Source of the DNA: Salidesulfovibrio brasiliensis JCM 12178
Lineage (GTDB): Bacteria; Desulfobacterota; Desulfovibrionia; Desulfovibrionales; Desulfovibrionaceae
Direction of reading: 5' to 3'
NCBI RefSeq assembly: GCF_001311825.1
Contig: NZ_BBCB01000003.1
Location: 39,520-103,519, forward strand
DNA length: 64,000 bases
Part shown: positions 47,308 through 54,758 of the stretch, in pieces
Layout: each line of letters opens with the position of its first letter
Position numbering within the stretch: position 1 is the first letter of the stretch
Made by a program: the position numbers and the translations under genes
The notes under the pieces: model-generated
What the model was told of the DNA's origin: nothing
What the model saw: the letters and a program-made list of their open reading frames with translations, nothing else
Database searches by the model: none

Positions 47308-47333
47308 GCGTGCAATGATTGCACTTTTGCACA
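47308..47333. promoter_or_regulatory. Candidate enhancer (UAS) with TTGCAC repeats upstream of the SHOCT gene
   Basis: GTGCAAT-g-ATTGCAC is a perfect 15-bp palindrome (47310-47324), followed by TTTTGCACA. Both resemble the half sites upstream of zraP. It lies 45-70 bp before the sigma-54 promoter at 47378. Confidence 0.55.
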
Positions 47334-47377
47334 TGTCTCTATTTTTTATCTGTCTGTATTGGTTGGGTTTTTGGTTT

Positions 47378-47394
47378 TGGCATGGCCGATGCTT
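47378..47394 (+). promoter_or_regulatory. Sigma-54 promoter for the SHOCT gene
   Basis: TGGCAT-GGCCGA-TGCTT with GG-N10-GC spacing, preceded by TTT as in the zraP promoter. The ATG lies 30 bp downstream with AAAAGGAG between. Confidence 0.7.
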
Positions 47395-47423
47395 AGTCTC
47401 CACAAAGTTCAAAAGGAGTGGCC

Positions 47424-47702
47424 ATGGAATTCATGAGTGCAATCGGAAACTGGTTTTGCGGATACGGTCCCGGCTTTGGGCATGGCGGGCACGGCATGTC
47501 CTCCTGGATGCCGTTTCATTTCGGAGGCTGGTTCAATCTCCTGATCGTCGGCCTGCTGCTCTTTGCCGCGTACAAATTTTACAGCAGACTTCGCGAGCCT
47601 GCCCACCAGAGCATTGCGCTTGAAGTCATCAAGCGCCGCTATGCCGAAGGCGAGATAGACCATGAGACGTATGCGAAGCTCCGGGATGAACTTAGAAAGT
47701 AA
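47424..47702 (+). CDS. Small membrane protein with C-terminal SHOCT domain
   Basis: A 92-aa protein. A His/Gly-rich N-terminus (CGYGPGFGHGGHGMSSWMPFHFGG) resembles the tail of ZraP. One membrane helix (FNLLIVGLLLFAAYKFY) is followed by a SHOCT domain (ALEVIKRRYAEGEIDHETYAKLRDEL). The ATG at 47424 is set by AAAAGGAG. It is preceded by a sigma-54 promoter and TTGCAC half sites like those of zraP, and may belong to the same stress regulon. SHOCT functions are poorly known; metal binding by the His-rich part is inference. Confidence 0.8.
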   Translation: MEFMSAIGNWFCGYGPGFGHGGHGMSSWMPFHFGGWFNLLIVGLLLFAAYKFYSRLREPAHQSIALEVIKRRYAEGEIDHETYAKLRDELRK

Positions 47703-47745
47703 CCAGTGATACACACCGTGTCGTGTACACCATCCTCCCCCCTTG

Positions 47746-47774
47746 CCCCGCCGGGTTGTCCGGCGGGGTTTTCT
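47746..47774 (+). terminator. Intrinsic terminator after the SHOCT gene
   Basis: CCCCGCCGG, loop GTTGT, CCGGCGGGG, then TTTTC. Confidence 0.87.
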
Positions 47775-47846
47775 TATGCCTGCGTCCATTGGTCGTGGAG
47801 TGTCCACTGATCGTGGTGCGTTATTTCGGTGCTTCGGCACGTCTTG

Positions 47847-47858
47847 GAACAGCTGTTC
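47847..47858. promoter_or_regulatory. Palindrome upstream of the TadE-like gene
   Basis: GAACAGCTGTTC, perfect 12-bp dyad about 50 bp upstream of a sigma-54-like promoter; a possible activator site. Confidence 0.35.
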
Positions 47859-47905
47859 TTTTGTAATGCGCCGTAATCATAGGCTAAGTGTGGATTTTTT
47901 AACAC

Positions 47906-47922
47906 TGGCATGGATGCTGCTT
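47906..47922 (+). promoter_or_regulatory. Sigma-54-like promoter for the TadE-like gene
   Basis: TGGCAT-GGATG-CTGCTT has exact GG-N10-GC spacing. A start ~12 bp downstream leaves ~25 nt before the ATG at 47957. Confidence 0.6.
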
Positions 47923-47956
47923 TATGTCGTTCAGCAACGAATCAAAGGAAAGTATC

Positions 47957-48262
47957 ATGCAGATCATTACAGATAGAAACGCCTCCCGTGCAGGCATGAC
48001 AGCGGTTGAGATGGCCTTGATTCTCCCGCTGTTCTTCGTGCTGCTTATGGGTATGTTCGACGTGGGGCGCTGGTGCTGGGCGCGCAACGTGGTGCAGGAC
48101 GCCGCCGACGTGCTTCTCTCCTACGGCGATCGGCACGCCGAGGCCGCAGCAGTGGCCGTGGCCTTTGCCCGTAAGAATCTCCGCGATCAGGATATCCCGG
48201 CTTCTGCCCTACAGTCTCGGACGGTCGTTTTTTCAAGGATGGGGCCGAAGCCGGTCCAGTAG
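47957..48262 (+). CDS. TadE-like pilus/secretion pseudopilin
   Basis: A 101-aa protein with an N-terminal TadE-type segment: short basic lead (NASRAGMTAVEMALILPLFFVLL) with Glu after the hydrophobic start, one membrane helix and ~60 residues outside. Start at 47957 with AAAGGA; an upstream in-frame ATG is unsupported. TadE proteins are usually ~140-200 aa and sit in tad loci, so this short, solitary copy is odd and may be truncated. Preceded by a sigma-54-like promoter. Followed 90 bp later by lgt. Confidence 0.7.
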   Translation: MQIITDRNASRAGMTAVEMALILPLFFVLLMGMFDVGRWCWARNVVQDAADVLLSYGDRHAEAAAVAVAFARKNLRDQDIPASALQSRTVVFSRMGPKPVQ

Positions 48263-48351
48263 CAGACAAGCCTTTACGAAACCGGACCGCAACCGTAAAA
48301 CAGGCTGGCACACTGGTGTCAGCCTTTTTCACGCCAACATTCTGGGGAAGC

Positions 48352-49122
48352 ATGTTCATCCATCCCGGTTTCGACCCCGTCGCCATCTCCATCGGTCCCG
48401 TCGCCATTCGCTGGTACGGCCTCATGTACCTGCTTGGTTTCCTCTCGGGCTGGCTGCTCGGCCGCTACCGCGCAAAACAGTCGTGGCGCGGCTGGACCGT
48501 GACGCAGGTGGACGACTTCGTGACCTACGTTATCCTCGGCGTGGTTCTCGGCGGCAGGCTGGGTTACGTGCTGTTTTATCAGCCGCAGTTCATTTGGACC
48601 GATCCGTTGGAAATCTTCGCCATCTGGCACGGCGGCATGTCCTTCCACGGCGGGCTGCTCGGCGTGATCGTCGCCTGCTGGTGGTTTGCCCGCAGGCACG
48701 GCAAGTCCATTTTCGACGTCGGGGACTTCGTGGCTCCGCTCATTGCGCCGGGACTGTTTTTCGGCAGGCTCGGGAATTTCATCAACGCCGAACTCTGGGG
48801 CCGGGTGACGGACGGCCCCTGGGGCATGGTCTTCCCCGGTGCCGGGGCTGTACCCCGGCACGCATCGCAGCTGTACGAGGCCACGCTGGAGGGGCTGGTG
48901 CTGTTCCTGCTGGTCTGGTTCTACTCCGCGTCCCCAAGGCCGAAAGGGGCGGTGGGCGGTGCCTTTTTGGTGGGCTACGGGGCGTTTCGTTTCATCGTGG
49001 AATTCGCCCGCCAGCCTGATGCGCACCTCGGATACATTGCCTTCGGCTGGCTGACCATGGGGCAGATTCTGTGTGTCCCGATGATCCTCTTCGGCGCGTG
49101 GTTGATGGTCAGAAACCGCTAG
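48352..49122 (+). CDS. lgt: Prolipoprotein diacylglyceryl transferase
   Basis: Inner-membrane enzyme that adds diacylglycerol to the lipobox Cys of prolipoproteins. 256 aa, seven membrane segments. Family motifs: IRWYGLMYLLGFLSG, IWHGGMSFHGGLLG and the Lgt signature GRLGNFINAELWGR, then PRHASQLYEATLEG. Start at 48352 (MFIHPGFDPVAISIG) with GGGGAA nearby; the longer frame adds unrelated residues. Confidence 0.94.
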   Translation: MFIHPGFDPVAISIGPVAIRWYGLMYLLGFLSGWLLGRYRAKQSWRGWTVTQVDDFVTYVILGVVLGGRLGYVLFYQPQFIWTDPLEIFAIWHGGMSFHGGLLGVIVACWWFARRHGKSIFDVGDFVAPLIAPGLFFGRLGNFINAELWGRVTDGPWGMVFPGAGAVPRHASQLYEATLEGLVLFLLVWFYSASPRPKGAVGGAFLVGYGAFRFIVEFARQPDAHLGYIAFGWLTMGQILCVPMILFGAWLMVRNR

Positions 49123-49188
49123 GCCGAACCTCTTGCCTTTCTCTGCACAATGGGGCAACTGCCCCCAGAGCAACCAAGGAGACGACCC

Positions 49189-49779
49189 ATGCGGGTATTT
49201 ATAGCATGCATTATTGCCATCCTTGCGGCCACTGCTGCATTTGCGCACGGCCTTAATGATTACGAGGTGGGGGAGAAACGACAGTTTCTCTGGGAGAAGA
49301 ACGCCATGGAGACCGCCTGTGAGCGGGTATCCAGAAAGGTGCAGGGACGGCTGCACAGGCAGGCGTTCGGCTGGGACGAGGAACGCGAGCTGTTCTACAT
49401 ACTGGACGCGTCCGTCGGGACTCCTCAAGAGGGCTGGACCCTTGAGCGGTACTATTTCGGCACCCATCCCCTGCGCAAGGTTTCGGTAACGATCCATGAG
49501 CCGGATGACGCCGCTCAACGGAAGGGGCTGAAGCCGTGGGCCGAAGTCTACTTCGAGTTCGTTCGCAAGGCCGTGGAAAAGCACACGCTGCCCATCGAAC
49601 CCGGCCAGCGCGAGGACCGCACCACTGAACCAGAGTCCGTGGAAATGGTCGAGCACATCCGGCTCGACATCTGCTCGGTGGAGGCGGCCCGGCATCTTGC
49701 CGCCGCGTTCGAGGCATTGTGCTGGTGGACGAAGTTCAGCGAGCAGGTCAAGGCTTTCGGGCCGGAAACAAACAACTGA
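49189..49779 (+). CDS. Exported protein of unknown function
   Basis: A 196-aa protein with a signal peptide (MRVFIACIIAILAATAAFA) and a mostly charged mature part (EVGEKRQFLWEKNAMETACE..., EVYFEFVRKAVEKHTLP). Two cysteines. Start at 49189 has AGGAGAC. I do not recognise a family. Its end lies 6 bp from the convergent glutaminyl cyclase gene. Confidence 0.65.
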   Translation: MRVFIACIIAILAATAAFAHGLNDYEVGEKRQFLWEKNAMETACERVSRKVQGRLHRQAFGWDEERELFYILDASVGTPQEGWTLERYYFGTHPLRKVSVTIHEPDDAAQRKGLKPWAEVYFEFVRKAVEKHTLPIEPGQREDRTTEPESVEMVEHIRLDICSVEAARHLAAAFEALCWWTKFSEQVKAFGPETNN

Positions 49780-49785
49780 CGGCTG

Positions 49786-50572
49786 TCACCGGCGGTTCGG
49801 AAGCAGGCCGGGAACGTCGATCTCGAAGATGGCGTCCCAGTCCTTACCCGTGACGTAGAGACTGCGGTTTTTCGCGTCCCATGCAATGCCGTTCGCCACG
49901 CCTGCCTTGTCGCCCAATCGCGCGCGAAGCGGGGTGAGGTCGATCCATGCTTTCACGGCCCCCGACTCCATACTGATGACCGCAATGCGGTCTTTCTTCC
50001 AGATGTTGGCAAGCAGCGACCCTCGACGAACTCCATTTCGTTCATTCGCCTGACGGGGCGGCCGTCCTCCTGAATCGTCAGGTGGTTCACCGGCTTGAAA
50101 GTGATCGGCTCCAGCACGGTCAGCCGCGCGGTGCCGTCGCTCATGACCAGCAGGGTGCCGGTGCTGGCAAGGCCCCACGCCTCGTGGTCGTTCGGTCCCT
50201 TGGACGGAATGGCGAAGCGGCCCGTGACGTTGAGCGTGTCCGGGTCGAGCAGGTAGCCGTTTCCTGATTGCCAGGTGAGCAGATGGAGCACGCCACGAGC
50301 AAGGGCGATGCCTTCGGCAAACTCTTTTTCGTCAAGAATGTGAATCGCTTCAGGCGTCCCGATTCCGGATGCATGCGCCGGACCGTGGAGGTGCCGAAGT
50401 GTCCGGTGCTTTCAATAAACCGGCCCTCATGCCAGAGCAGCCCCTGCGTGAAGGCGGTGGGGTCGTGCGGCAGTTCCCGGACAATGACCGGCTTGAACGA
50501 CGGCGCGCCTGCCGAAGCCGCTGTCGGCAACAGCACCGCGACGAGCATCAGCAACAGGACGATGCGTGGCAT
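49786..50572 (-). CDS. Glutaminyl-peptide cyclotransferase (bacterial beta-propeller type; two frame breaks)
   Basis: Exported enzyme that cyclises N-terminal Gln to pyroglutamate. Signal peptide (MPRIVLLLMLVAVLLPTAASA), then propeller repeats with family segments HDPTAFTQGLLWHEGRFIESTG, LHLLTWQSGNGYLLDP, NDHEAWGLASTGTLLVMSDG, NEMEFVEG, VANGIAWDAKNRSLYVTGKDW. Two breaks: an A lost from an A-run at 50325-50329 and a G lost near 50021 (GAG-GGG-TCG). Correcting both gives 262 aa, family length. Convergent with the exported unknown gene. Confidence 0.87.
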
Positions 50573-50660
50573 GGCTTCTCCGCTCTAGGGGGATTCCGGA
50601 CTGCGCAAGTGACCTTGCGCAGGGCCGGAAACAGTCGTCAGCGGGACTCCCGGATGGCGT

Positions 50661-51287
50661 TCAGCCGCCGAGCGTGAAGGTGATGACGTGGTCGGCAAAG
50701 GCTTCCAGATTCTCCTGCACCCGGGGGCGCGGGGGGCGGAACCTGTCGGTGATCGGCATCATCAAGAGCGGGTCGAACATCTGGGACCAGATGCTCATGG
50801 CCGCGTCCATCACCATGCGGTGCGTGGGCGGCACGCCGAGAAACTCGCTGACCAGAGCGCGCAGATCGCCAGCGTAAGACTGGATGTGGTCCTGCACCAG
50901 AGAATCGAGGTGCGGGCTCGGGGTGGCCATTTCCATAAGGAAAATGGCCCAGTGGTCCGAGGCCACGCCGCTCCACCCTTCATCCGCGTATATTTCGTGG
51001 ATGTGGGTGCGGATATAGGCTGCCAGGCGGTCCTCGACGGGTGCGTCGTCCGCCACGGCAAACCGTTCCCGCAGAGCCTCGGTCTTTTCCAGATCGAAGG
51101 TGTGGTCCAGAACGGCGGCATAGAGCGAGTCCTTGCTGCCGAAGTGGTAATTGACTGCGGCCACGTTGGCTTCCGCGAGCTGGCATATCTCGCGGACCGT
51201 GGCGGCCCGGAAGCCTTTTTTCGCAAAGACCCGGACAGCCGCCAGCAGCAGGGCCTGTTTGGTATTGACGTCGTTGGTTCTGTTCAT
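50661..51287 (-). CDS. TetR-family transcriptional repressor
   Basis: 208-aa repressor. N-terminal TetR helix-turn-helix (TKQALLLAAVRVFAKKGFRAATVREICQLAEANVAAVNYHFGSKDSLY) followed by a helical ligand domain. The C-terminal part (HLDSLVQDHIQSYAGDLRAL...) resembles the CerR/DUF1956-like group. Start at 51287. No partner efflux gene is adjacent; ispH is divergent and shares the ~150-bp intergenic region with a perfect palindrome near the TetR start, suggesting autoregulation. Confidence 0.87.
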   Translation of the reverse strand: MNRTNDVNTKQALLLAAVRVFAKKGFRAATVREICQLAEANVAAVNYHFGSKDSLYAAVLDHTFDLEKTEALRERFAVADDAPVEDRLAAYIRTHIHEIYADEGWSGVASDHWAIFLMEMATPSPHLDSLVQDHIQSYAGDLRALVSEFLGVPPTHRMVMDAAMSIWSQMFDPLLMMPITDRFRPPRPRVQENLEAFADHVITFTLGG

Positions 51288-51298
51288 TCCGCCCGACC

Positions 51299-51311
51299 TT
51301 GTTTTAAACAA
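51299..51311. promoter_or_regulatory. Palindromic operator candidate for the TetR repressor
   Basis: TTGTTT-t-AAACAA, perfect dyad 12 bp upstream of the TetR start codon, typical position for autorepression. Confidence 0.5.
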
Positions 51312-51437
51312 ATGTTATAGCGGATTGTGACTACATCGGGGCCGGCTGTCAAGTTTTCCGCCCCCGGCAGGGGGTTGCAAAAGCGCTCCGGGACGATTAC
51401 AGCGTTCCTTTCGGAAAGAACGGCAAGCGGAGGAAGA

Positions 51438-52286
51438 ATGAAGGTCAAGCTAGCCAAGACAGCCGGTTTCTGCATGGGCGTGGACCTTGCGCTCACCAAA
51501 CTGGACGACATTATCGCCGAGGGCGTGACCGGTCCCGTGTTCGTTTTGGGACCCATCATTCACAACCCGCAGGTGCTGGAGCGCTACGCCAAAAAGGGCG
51601 TGCTCATCGCGGAAAAGCCTGAAGAGGTCCCGGACGGCAGCCGCGTGGTCATTCGTGCCCACGGCATCACCCGTCAGGTGGAGGAAGGGCTCAAGGAGCG
51701 CGGCATTGAGATCGTTGACGCCACCTGCCCCAAGGTGAAAAAGGCCCAGAAACTCATCGGCAGGCACACCGCGGAAAAGCAGTTCCTGCTCCTTTACGGA
51801 GAGGACGATCACCCCGAGGTGCGCGGGCTCGTGAGCTACGCGGGCAACGGCGGGCTGGTTTTCGACGACGTGTCGCTTGTGGACGAGTTTCCCTTTTCCC
51901 CGGACAAGAAGTACGTGCTGGCCGCCCAGACCACGCAGGACCGCGACCAGTTCGGCGCACTTGCCGAACGGCTTCAGGCGCGCGAAGACATCGATATCAC
52001 GGTGCTGAACACCATCTGCGACGCCACCAAGCTTCGCCAGCGCGAGGCCATGGAGCTTGCGGACGAGTCTGATTTCGTGGTTGTGGTGGGCGGGTATTCC
52101 AGCGGCAACACCCGCAGGCTGGCGCAGGTTGTCCGCGATCAGGGCAAGCCCTGCCTGCACGTGGAAACGGCCGACGAACTGCCGGAAGACGATCTGGCCG
52201 ATTACTCCGTGGTGGGCGTCACTGCCGGGGCATCCACCCCGCGCGACCTTGTCATGCAGGTCATCGACAGGCTGGAGCGCATCTGA
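51438..52286 (+). CDS. ispH: 4-hydroxy-3-methylbut-2-enyl diphosphate reductase
   Basis: Last step of the MEP isoprenoid pathway, an Fe-S enzyme. 282 aa; cluster cysteines in KTAGFCMGVDLAL, DATCPKVKKAQ and LNTICDATKLRQREAMELA; VIRAHGI and VGVTAGASTP are also typical. Start at 51438 with GGAGGAAG. Feeds the polyprenyl synthase at 15 kb. Followed by a hairpin terminator. Confidence 0.95.
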   Translation: MKVKLAKTAGFCMGVDLALTKLDDIIAEGVTGPVFVLGPIIHNPQVLERYAKKGVLIAEKPEEVPDGSRVVIRAHGITRQVEEGLKERGIEIVDATCPKVKKAQKLIGRHTAEKQFLLLYGEDDHPEVRGLVSYAGNGGLVFDDVSLVDEFPFSPDKKYVLAAQTTQDRDQFGALAERLQAREDIDITVLNTICDATKLRQREAMELADESDFVVVVGGYSSGNTRRLAQVVRDQGKPCLHVETADELPEDDLADYSVVGVTAGASTPRDLVMQVIDRLERI

Positions 52287-52300
52287 TTTTTAAAAAGGAC

Positions 52301-52342
52301 GCCGGACGACTCGGGACGGGCTTCCGAATCGTCCGGCTTTTT
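52301..52342 (+). terminator. Intrinsic terminator after ispH
   Basis: GCCGGACGA, internal loop, TCGTCCGGC, then TTTTTGG. Confidence 0.78.
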
Positions 52343-52357
52343 GGCCGCTTCAGGATT

Positions 52358-52441
52358 GAATCGAGGCCGCAGGCCACCGCAGACTTTTGGAGGGCTGGGC
52401 GGTCGCCGACGGATGCTGTTCCTTCCTCGATTCTGGCATCC
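52358..52441 (+). other. Structured region upstream of the molybdenum-cofactor operon
   Basis: GAATCGAGG (52358-52366) pairs perfectly with CCTCGATTC (52425-52433). Inside, GGC-c-ACCGC (52372-52380) pairs with GCGGT-c-GCC (52399-52407). A rival stem GGATGC (52411-52416) with GCATCC (52436-52441) overlaps the outer 3' strand, so two exclusive folds are possible. It lies in a 404-bp gene-free gap (52287-52690), 250 bp before moaE. It could be a leader RNA or a chance set of inverted repeats. Confidence 0.35.
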
Positions 52442-52571
52442 AGGCCGGGTGGACGCCAAGGGACGGGCTGGCTCGACCCGAAGCGGCATATGAGGGAGGA
52501 ATGCTTATGACGAATTCCCTGCATGGGAGTTCATCCGGTTTCAGAATAGAAACCGCCATATCCTCCCGATA

Positions 52572-52590
52572 TTATATTCACGGAATATAA
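52572..52590. promoter_or_regulatory. Palindromic operator candidate upstream of moaE
   Basis: TTATATT-cacgg-AATATAA, perfect 7-bp arms, about 60 bp before a -10-like TACTAT. Regulators of molybdate/tungstate genes (ModE, TunR) bind AT-rich dyads, so one is a plausible candidate; not proven. Confidence 0.5.
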
Positions 52591-52690
52591 CGGGCCGCGA
52601 CAGTGCCGAACCGCACCGATATTCGGAAGGGGTTGCCCCGGCAGCGAAGCGGTACTATCGTATGTGTCCATTCCCAACAATGGAGGACAC

Positions 52691-53053
52691 ATGGACATCA
52701 CGAAAGCGCTCAAGGACCTCAAGAAGGAACCCGGCTTCACCGAGAACGTGGGCATGGTTCTGGTACACAACGGCGTGGTCCGCGGCTGGTCCCGGCAGGA
52801 CCGGCAGGACGTGACCGCCATAGAGATCACCCCCGACTACGACCGGATGGAGGAAATCCGCAAGGAGATCGAGGGACGCGAAGGCATCTGGCGCGTGGTC
52901 TGCCACGCCAACGAAGGCCTCATGAAACCCGGCGACGACGTGCTGTTTCTCATCGTGGCCGGAGACATTCGCGAGAATGTCAAAGCCGCGCTGGCCGAAC
53001 TGCTTGACAGAATAAAGGCCGAGGCTGTGAGCAAAAAGGAAATCTTCGCCTGA
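52691..53053 (+). CDS. moaE: Molybdopterin synthase catalytic subunit-like (MoaE)
   Basis: A 120-aa protein of the MoaE type: start MDITKALKDLKKEPGF, then VGMVLVHNGVVRGWSRQD, ITPDYDRMEEIRKEIEGREGIW and VCHANEGLMKPGDDVLFLIVAG, matching the I-hydrophobic RxG...G-L..GD order of MoaE. It is slightly short compared with the ~150-aa norm. Start at 52691 follows GGAGGAC. MoaD is not adjacent. It begins the operon with the FmdE fusion and moaA. Confidence 0.82.
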   Translation: MDITKALKDLKKEPGFTENVGMVLVHNGVVRGWSRQDRQDVTAIEITPDYDRMEEIRKEIEGREGIWRVVCHANEGLMKPGDDVLFLIVAGDIRENVKAALAELLDRIKAEAVSKKEIFA

Positions 53054-53124
53054 TACGCTGTCGGCCCTTTCCCGATGGTGGGAGAGGGCCGTTCAACAAC
53101 CAATCCGCAAGGGAAGCAAAGACG

Positions 53125-54749
53125 ATGAACATCGGTCAATACACGTTTGAAGAGTTCAAGGAAATCGCCCGCCAGTTTCACGGATACCCCGCCCCGGGGC
53201 TGCTCATCGGCGGCTACATGGTGGAACTCGCCAAGTCCCACATGCCGGAAGGGACGCTCTTCGAGGTCATCGTCGAGTCCAATAAGTGCCTCCCCGACGC
53301 GGTGCAGCTTTTGACCCTCTGCAGCACCGGCAACAACTGGATGCGCGTGGTCAACCTCGGCCGCTACGCCCTCTCCATGTTCGACAAGTACACCGGCGAG
53401 GGCGTGCGCGTGTACATCGATACCGAAAAGATCGAACAGTGGCCGGACATTGCGGACTGGTTCCTGAAGCGCGTGGCCAAGGCCGATCAGGACACGGACC
53501 TGCTGTTTGCCAAAATCAAGGAAGCGGGTGCCGCCTACACCTCCGTGGAACGCGTCACCATTCCCGAACGGTTTCTCGGCCACAAGCAGATGCGCGCCAT
53601 CGGCGTGTGCCCGGCCTGCGGCGAGGCCTTCCCCACCAACGACGGCCCCATCTGTCGCGGCTGTCAGGGCGAGGCCCCGTACGTGACCATGGACCAGCGT
53701 TCCGCGCCGCTCGTCTCTCCGAACATCGAGCCGTTCCCGTTGAGGAGGCCGTGGGCAAGGCCGCCCTGCACGACATGACCCGCATCGTCCCCGGCGAGAG
53801 CAAGGGCCCCGAGTTCCGCGCCGGACACGAGCTTTCCGTGGGCGATGTCTGCCGACTGCATCAGATGGGCCGCTCCAACGTCTACACCGACGACGTGGAC
53901 CCCGGCGAGGACTGGCTGCACGAAAACAAGGCCGTGGAAGGCTTTGCCAAGCGCATGGCCGGGGACGGCATCGCCTTTGAGGAGCAGCCCAGCGAAGGTA
54001 AGATAGATTTTACGGCGGACCGCGACGGACTCTTTGTTGTGGACCGCGAGAAGCTGGAGGCGTTCAACCTCGTCCCCGACGTCATGTGCGCAACCCGTCA
54101 GGGCGAGAGCCTTGTGGAAGCGGGCAAGCGCATCGCCGGAACCCGCGCCATCCCGCTGTTCATTTCCCGCGAGAACTACAGCAAGGCCGTGACCATGCTC
54201 GAGGGCGGCCCGCTCTTCGAGGTCAAGCCGCTGCGCAAGGCAAAGACCGGTGTTCTCGTCACCGGAACCGAAGTGTTTCAGGGGCTCATTGAAGACAAAT
54301 TCATCCCCATCATCTCCGGCAAGGTGGCCGGGCTGGGTGGCGAGATCACGGCCACGGACATCGTCCCCGATGACCGCGAGGCCATTGCAGGGGCCGTGCG
54401 CAGGATGATCGATGCCGGGTGCGACCTCATCGTGACCACCGCAGGACTCTCCGTGGACCCGGACGACGTGACCCGTCACGCCCTGAACGACGCCGGATTG
54501 ACCGACGTGGTCTACGGCGCGCCCGTTCTGCCCGGAGCCATGACCCTCGTGGGCCGCATCGGCGGCGTGCAGGTGCTCGGCGTTCCTGCCTGTGCCCTGT
54601 TCTTCAAGACCACGAGCCTCGACCTGATGCTTCCGCGCCTCATGGCCGGACAGACCGTGACCCGGCGCGATATGGCCCGTCTGGCAGAAGGCGGGTACTG
54701 CCTCGGCTGCCGGACCTGCACCTTCCCCAAATGCCCCTTCGGCAAGTAG
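53125..54749 (+). CDS. FmdE-domain / molybdopterin-binding (MoeA-like) fusion protein (frame break near 53737)
   Basis: 541 aa after restoring one C at about 53737 (CCC-GTT). N-terminal FmdE domain (~1-190): FKEIARQFHGYPAPGLLIGGYM, CSTGNNWMRVVNLGRYAL, and a zinc-finger pair CPACGEAF...CRGCQG. Middle part has VGKAALHDMTRIVPGE. The C-terminal MoCF/MoeA-like domain (~370-510) shows VLVTGTEVFQGLIEDKF, DDREAIAGAVRRMIDAGCDLIVTTAG and GVPACALFF, ending in a Cys cluster (CLGCRTCTFPKCPFG). FmdE-family proteins in non-methanogens are tied to molybdopterin enzymes. Sits between moaE and moaA. Confidence 0.85.
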
Positions 54750-54758
54750 CAGGCGATC

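Noticed and set aside
52502..52591. 29-aa frame MLMTNSLHGSSSGF... with GGAGG upstream
   Set aside because: Short, no family, overlaps the AT dyad; left as unproven.
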